Below are positions 60,305-64,000 of a stretch of DNA of 64,000 bases, in pieces (the first letter of the stretch is position 1; every line of letters begins with the position of its first letter). The position numbers and the translations under genes were made by a program. Origin of the DNA: Candidatus Hydrogenedentota bacterium (lineage in GTDB: Bacteria > Hydrogenedentota > Hydrogenedentia > Hydrogenedentales > JAEUWI01); assembly GCA_016791475.1 (NCBI GenBank), contig JAEUWI010000032.1, forward strand, positions 23,047 through 87,046, in the 5' to 3' direction. Under the pieces are notes generated by a model. That model did not search any database, was not told where the DNA came from, and saw only the letters and a program-made list of their open reading frames with translations.

Positions 60305-61987
60305 TCACTCCCCCACGCTCGCTTCGACCGACTCCACAAACAAGCCCTTGTCATCGATGCCACTTGCCGTGGAGCGGATGCGGATGTAGTTGACGCCCAT
60401 GGGCTCGCGGTAGGCCTGGGGCAGCCAGACTTTTTCGACGCCGTCGACGGAAACGACGCAGGTGCGTTCGGGCAGGCTCCACCGGAGGCGCAGGGTGTGC
60501 CAGGTTCCCGGCGTGAGGGCGTGGGCGATGGAGATGTGGCCGTCGGGTTGAATGGCCAGGTTGAAGGGCGCCTCAATCTCGCCGGTCGGGTCGGTGGGAT
60601 CGAAGAAGCGGTCCATCAGGGTGATATTCGCGCCGCTGAAGCCTTCCTTCACCATCACGCGCAGGGTTACTTCGCCTTTCAGGCCGAGGGGGAAATTCCA
60701 CACGGCGCCGTCGCCGTCCTTTTCGTCGGGACGCCGTATCCAGAGGGCTTTTGCGCCGGGCTTGTCGGGGTGATCGACGAGCGTGGCCCCGGCCACGCGA
60801 TCGCGCCACCAGCCTTCCGCCGGGCCGAAGGGTTTGAAGACCGACCAGTCCTCCAGGTCGTTGGTGAAGTCGCTTTTCGAACTCGTTTCCAGGAGCCAGT
60901 CGGGATCGAAGGTGAAGGTGGCCCCGGCGCGGCCCTGTCCGGTCATGACGATGACCTTGCCCTCGGGCGCGCGGTAGGGCATGGGATAGGCCGTGCCGCG
61001 ATCGCCGGTGCGCGGGGGCGTGTCGTTGCGCGTGGGATCGCGATAGACTTCGCGGAAGCCGCGCCACGTCTGGCATTCGTCGTCGGAGATGGCGGCATGG
61101 ACGATGTCGCGGCCGCCATAGACGCCGTCTTTGCCTACCCGCGGGGGTTTCTCGCAGCCGTTCCAGAAGAGGAGGATGCGGTCGTCCGGCAGGCGCAAGA
61201 AGGCGGCGGGCGCGTCGGTGCCAATGAAGCGTGAGGGCTGGAGAGGCGGCCAGTTTACGCCGTCGGGCGAGTACGACTCATAGAGGCGCCCGGCCTCCGT
61301 GCGTGCAAGCATGTAGACGCGGCCGTCTTTAAGTTCGATCAGGACGGGCTCGCAGGCGCCATAGGCACTGCCGTTATAGTCGGTGTAGGCCGGTGCAGTG
61401 AGTTGTGCCGGGGACTTGTGCCAGGTGTCGCCCTGATCATCGGAATAGACGCAGGTGGTGATGTTGGCCCCCGTGGGCGGGCCCTGATCACGCCCGCCGA
61501 TCCACTCGGCAAAGGGCAGGATGATACGTCCGTTGCGCAATTGGATCACACCGTTCAGGGAGCCGACATAGCCCTCGAAAATGCGCTTGGCGGGCTCCCA
61601 CTCCGTGCCGCCCTTGCGGGTTTTGAGGTGCCACACGTCGATGAAGTAATTGACGGCGATCTCGCGCCGCCCCTCCCCTTCGTGGCGCACTTCCATGGGA
61701 AAGAGATGGTATTCGCCGTCCTGCGCGAGGAGGGGCAGATTCTCGCGCTTGCCTTCAAACTCAAACTTGCGCTCGCTCCAAGTCTTACCGCCGTCATTGG
61801 AGGTGACGGAGTAATTGCGGTAGAGCCCCTCTCCCAGTCCGTCGGCTTCGAACTGCTTGAGGGTGCCGTCGGGCAGGAGGATGGCGCCGCTGGTGCGCGG
61901 GCCGAGGACGACGGGTGCGTACACTTCATCGGCGGGGACGTGAAGGGCGCCGACAGCCAGTGCGAAGAGCAGGAGAGAACATTTCAT
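60305..61987 (-). CDS. Secreted exo-sialidase-like protein with C-terminal LamG/ConA-like domain
   Basis: 560 residues from ATG 61987 (AAAGGAGT eight bases upstream; a longer frame runs through poor sequence). Signal peptide (KCSLLLFALAVGALHVPADE). BNR/sialidase motifs: TSNDGGKTWSERKFEFEGK, VYSDDQGDTWHKSPAQ, SYSPDGVNWPPLQPSRFIGT and AISDDECQTWRGF. RIILPFAEWIGGRDQGPPTG and VLIELKDGRVYMLARTEAGR fit the family. The C-terminal 180 residues are a jelly-roll carbohydrate-binding-type region (LGLKGEVTLRVMVKEGFSG, PGTWHTLRLRWSLPERTCVV). It probably attacks external glycans. Exact sugar unknown. Confidence 0.85.
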   Translation of the reverse strand: MKCSLLLFALAVGALHVPADEVYAPVVLGPRTSGAILLPDGTLKQFEADGLGEGLYRNYSVTSNDGGKTWSERKFEFEGKRENLPLLAQDGEYHLFPMEVRHEGEGRREIAVNYFIDVWHLKTRKGGTEWEPAKRIFEGYVGSLNGVIQLRNGRIILPFAEWIGGRDQGPPTGANITTCVYSDDQGDTWHKSPAQLTAPAYTDYNGSAYGACEPVLIELKDGRVYMLARTEAGRLYESYSPDGVNWPPLQPSRFIGTDAPAAFLRLPDDRILLFWNGCEKPPRVGKDGVYGGRDIVHAAISDDECQTWRGFREVYRDPTRNDTPPRTGDRGTAYPMPYRAPEGKVIVMTGQGRAGATFTFDPDWLLETSSKSDFTNDLEDWSVFKPFGPAEGWWRDRVAGATLVDHPDKPGAKALWIRRPDEKDGDGAVWNFPLGLKGEVTLRVMVKEGFSGANITLMDRFFDPTDPTGEIEAPFNLAIQPDGHISIAHALTPGTWHTLRLRWSLPERTCVVSVDGVEKVWLPQAYREPMGVNYIRIRSTASGIDDKGLFVESVEASVGE

Positions 61988-62254
61988 CGGTTGGACTCCT
62001 TTAGGTGCGTGACTCGGAAGTACTATCGCACAGGGCGCTGGGCCGGGCCAAGTGTGTGGTGGCTGATTTGACCCTGAAGAAAAGAAGGGCGCGAAGCGGT
62101 GGCGAAGAGGCGGGTGATTCGCGACGCGGAATCCGCGCGGCGAACTGGAATCGTCACGGGCGAGAAACTGCGTGAACGTTTTCCGGTATTTGCCGGGGCT
62201 CCGGAGGCTCCGGTACAATTCGAGTAGGAGGCGATTTATTTCAGGAGTAGTGCT

Positions 62255-62527
62255 ATGGCCGAACATCCCCTTGCACCCGTCGACGAACCCATGTCGGAGG
62301 CTATCGCACAACGTCAAGATGGCCGCCCTGTTATTCTGAAGCATGAGGGGTCTGCCCTTGCCGCCCTGATAACGCTCAAAGATCTGCATCTACTCGAACT
62401 ATACTTCGAGGAGCTGGAAGATCGGATGGACAAACTTGAAGTCGAAAAGGCGCTCGAAGAAATCGAGCGTGAAGGCGTCGTGCCTTGGGAGCTGGTCAAA
62501 GAGGAATATCGGTGGAGCAATGGGTAG
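62255..62527 (+). CDS. Phd/YefM-like antitoxin without a toxin partner
   Basis: 90 residues. The N-terminal half has the Phd/YefM layout (ALAPVDEPMSEAIAQRQDGR, PVILKHEGSALAALITLKDL), followed by a helical charged tail (LYFEELEDRMDKLEVEKALE) that in such proteins wraps the toxin. No RelE/ParE- or Doc-like gene follows in the next 200 bases, which hold a REPIN-like unit instead. AGGAG lies upstream (TTCAGGAGTAGTGCT). It could be an orphan antitoxin or a remnant of a pair broken by repeat insertion. Confidence 0.65.
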   Translation: MAEHPLAPVDEPMSEAIAQRQDGRPVILKHEGSALAALITLKDLHLLELYFEELEDRMDKLEVEKALEEIEREGVVPWELVKEEYRWSNG

Positions 62528-62595
62528 TGCCTGCTCACGCAAGCATATAGGGGCTGACGCGCGCGTCGGCGCTTCAAATTTGCCTCCCCAACGAC

Positions 62596-62694
62596 GGGAC
62601 AGCCACGCCCTACTTGGCTTGCGTCCCACCGAGAAGATTTTTGTGAGAATTGCGTCGCGTGTTACCACGTCGTGCCCCTGGGCGAGTCAGTCCC
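62596..62694. repeat. REPIN-like element, second GGGACAGCCACGCCC copy
   Basis: A 99-bp unit starts GGGACAGCCACGCCC and ends GGGCGAGTCAGTCCC, like 12171-12269, with shared GAAGAT and TTTGTG inside. It lies between the orphan antitoxin and pspF. Confidence 0.62.
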
Positions 62695-62735
62695 TATGCT
62701 GATCTCCCCCGCACCCCAACCTGAGGCCTTGACGC

Positions 62736-63773
<1,038 letters not shown>

Positions 63774-63813
63774 TAGTTGACATAGGGGGCGATCAAACTC
63801 GGGGTTGCGTTTG

Positions 63814-63864
63814 TATGGGTCTTATGGGTCTTATGGGTCTTATGGGTCTTATGGGTCGTATGGG
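63814..63864. repeat. 9-bp tandem repeat TATGGGTCT
   Basis: Five or six copies of TATGGGTCT/TATGGGTCG, the same unit as at 14472 and 30719. It sits between the two opposed 7-bp arrays. Confidence 0.9.
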
Positions 63865-63885
63865 CGAAGAGGCACCGGGGATTCG

Positions 63886-64000
63886 CTGTCAACTGTCAAC
63901 TGTCAACTATCAACTATCAACTATCAACTGTCAACTGTCAACTGTCAACTGTCAACTGTCAACTGTCAACTGTCAACTGTCAACTGTCAACTGTCAACTG
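63886..64000. repeat. 7-bp tandem repeat CTGTCAA / CTATCAA, continuing past the window
   Basis: About 16 copies of CTGTCAA, with three CTATCAA variants near 63900-63920, run to the last base of the window, so the array end is not seen. Confidence 0.95.

Noticed and set aside
63886..64000. CRISPR-like array at the window end
   Set aside because: Simple 7-bp tandem repeat without spacers.

Overview
This window looks like a stretch of chromosome from a high-GC, diderm, flagellated bacterium of the PVC / Hydrogenedentota / Planctomycetota kind. That is an inference from gene content: Tat-exported DUF1501 and DUF1800 proteins as neighbours, Gfo/Idh/MocA oxidoreductases with Tat signals, several sialidase-like (BNR) secreted proteins, a sialate O-acetylesterase, a kelch-Na+/solute symporter fusion, T5SS/PEP-CTERM-type repeat proteins and GTP-dependent PEP carboxykinase. 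No rRNA, CRISPR array or intact transposase gene was seen. Intergenic DNA is rich in short dispersed and tandem repeats.

Layout. 1-6.3 kb: end of a secreted protein, a URO-D family protein, a DinD-like protein, and an ABC exporter operon with a third gene carrying GspG-like tails. 6.3-9.8 kb: pckG with its own promoter and terminator, then an HTH/ImmA-type pair. 9.9-14.4 kb: a long minus-strand phage-shock operon (PilZ, PspA, three PspB-like proteins, two PspC paralogues and three further small membrane proteins) behind a consensus-perfect sigma-54 promoter. Its likely activator, a PspF homologue, lies at 62.7-63.8 kb. 14.8-24.3 kb: HEAT/sialidase protein, M28 peptidase, O-methyltransferase, PQQ-type sugar dehydrogenase, and the DUF1800-DUF1501 pair. 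24.4-26.8 kb: divergent flgK and flgM, each with a matching sigma-28 type promoter. 27-31.3 kb: oxidoreductase, penicillin acylase and rhodanese. 31.5-35.4 kb: kelch-symporter fusion and DEAD-box helicase. 35.4-44.4 kb: the cell-shape operon mreB-mreC-mreD-mrdA-rodA followed by RNase G/E, an HD-GYP protein and tRNA-Gln/tRNA-Glu. 44.9-62 kb: secreted and surface proteins (a beta-strand repeat protein with an EG linker and C-terminal anchor, a parallel beta-helix protein, YHYH protein, sialate esterase, sialidases), a SUFU protein, a rhomboid protease and zinc-finger proteins. 62.2-64 kb: an orphan antitoxin, pspF and repeat arrays running off the window.

The two best-supported regulatory stories are (i) the PspF/sigma-54-controlled, PilZ-headed and internally duplicated psp operon, including a 28-residue microprotein, and (ii) the paired sigma-28 promoters of flgK/flgM, which share an unusual 16-nt spacer. 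A third theme is a family of about 100-bp REPIN-like elements beginning GGGAC and ending GTCCC, present at least five times between genes.

Limits: all family calls are from reading motifs by eye. No alignment, profile search or structure prediction was run, and promoters and terminators are sequence matches only.
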